Below, in pieces: positions 21,433-21,647 of a stretch of 21,647 nt of DNA. The DNA lies in the IMG/VR virus record IMGVR_UViG_3300035670_001378, positions 1-21,647 of that record; one strand, given 5' to 3'. The notes beneath the pieces were generated by a model. The model did no database searches. It saw nothing but the letters and a program-made list of their open reading frames with translations, and had not been told where the DNA came from. Source of the stretch: a virus. Within the stretch, counting starts at the first letter, position 1; each line of letters opens with the position of its first letter. The position numbers were made by a program, and so were the translations under genes.

Positions 21433-21647
21433 TTAAAAATATAATTTTTGGAAGTAGTGATATTTTTGTGCTATACACGAACCACATCCTTTTGGTTTTT
21501 CATTTGTCCCGTTGAAGTAGTTAAATATCTCATATACCATATTATTATTTTCAGGGGTTCTCATACTCGTGTTGAAAAATATAGCTTGGTTGTCTCGTAT
21601 CCACTTTTCGTATATCATCTTCTTCTCATCATCTGTTGGTTTTTTTA
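21433..21647 (-). CDS. C-terminal part of the sigma-like protein (second allele)
   Basis: Open frame entering from the window edge and ending at TAA 21435-21433. It matches the C-terminus of the frame at 1-740 and continues it by 15 residues to SCIAQKYHYFQKLYF. The block NNMVYEIFNYFNGTNEKPKG followed by CGSC resembles small CGSC proteins that occur on their own near terminase genes in Bacteroidota phages, as I recall. Compared with the left copy there is a Pro-to-Asp change and an Asn-to-Lys change near the edge; the other differences are synonymous. An ATG at 21618 could allow separate translation of 61 residues, but the frame is open beyond it. Confidence 0.7.
   Translation of the reverse strand, partial: KKPTDDEKKMIYEKWIRDNQAIFFNTSMRTPENNNMVYEIFNYFNGTNEKPKGCGSCIAQKYHYFQKLYF
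21479..21647. repeat. Near-identical terminal overlap, right copy
   Basis: Partner of bases 1-169. The divergence lies only in the last 44 bases and is mostly synonymous, as expected of two related strains rather than sequencing noise. Confidence 0.9.

Overview
The window is a tailed-phage genome, essentially complete, in one AT-rich contig. The first 169 bases reappear at the end of the window (offset 21478) with 125 identical bases and then six mismatches. One gene, a sigma-like protein, is cut by the window edge and is completed by the other end. The simplest reading is a circular or circularly permuted genome of about 21.5 kb, linearised inside that gene and carrying two strain alleles at the overlap. 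All credible genes lie on the minus strand. I saw no integrase, repressor, tRNA, CRISPR array, insertion sequence or reverse transcriptase.

The host is probably a member of the Bacteroidota (Flavobacteriia-like). The evidence is indirect: A-rich leaders with little Shine-Dalgarno signal, promoter-like sites of the form TTG-N19/20-TATATTTA (close to the Bacteroidota TTG/TAnnTTTG pattern), and structural proteins that look like those of Bacteroidota siphophages. I assigned families by reading motifs; no database search was possible.

In transcription order (descending coordinates, continuing around the circle), the sigma-like gene leads directly into the small and large terminase (21405-19874). 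A tail block follows: possible chaperone, tail terminator-like protein, HK97 gp10-like protein, two large distal tail proteins and the tape measure (19877-12789). Then comes the head block: XkdF-type protease, scaffold, major capsid protein and probable tail tube (12792-9419), closed by a terminator. A promoter-like site restarts a block with a small protein, portal, head-tail connector and three fibre or accessory proteins, including a beta-roll fibre (9324-4624), followed by a 55-aa holin candidate. Two tandem terminators close the late region. Between the holin and these terminators is an orphan promoter-like site that could make a short RNA.

The early or replication region (4154-715) encodes a ribbon-helix-helix-like protein, a winged-helix protein, a DnaB-type helicase, four small proteins and a membrane coiled-coil protein that overlaps the sigma-like gene. 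A very long imperfect hairpin beside an AT-rich tract, between the winged-helix and helicase genes, is the best candidate for a replication origin or major regulatory structure. No polymerase, primase or recognisable endolysin is present, so the phage appears to depend heavily on its host and its lysis enzyme is unidentified.

The most interesting points are the long hairpin, the tail-before-head gene order, the protease with an inserted head-morphogenesis-like segment, the sigma/CGSC fusion, a TGTTTATT element seen only in gene leaders, an operator-like dyad before the ribbon-helix-helix-like gene, and the missing endolysin.
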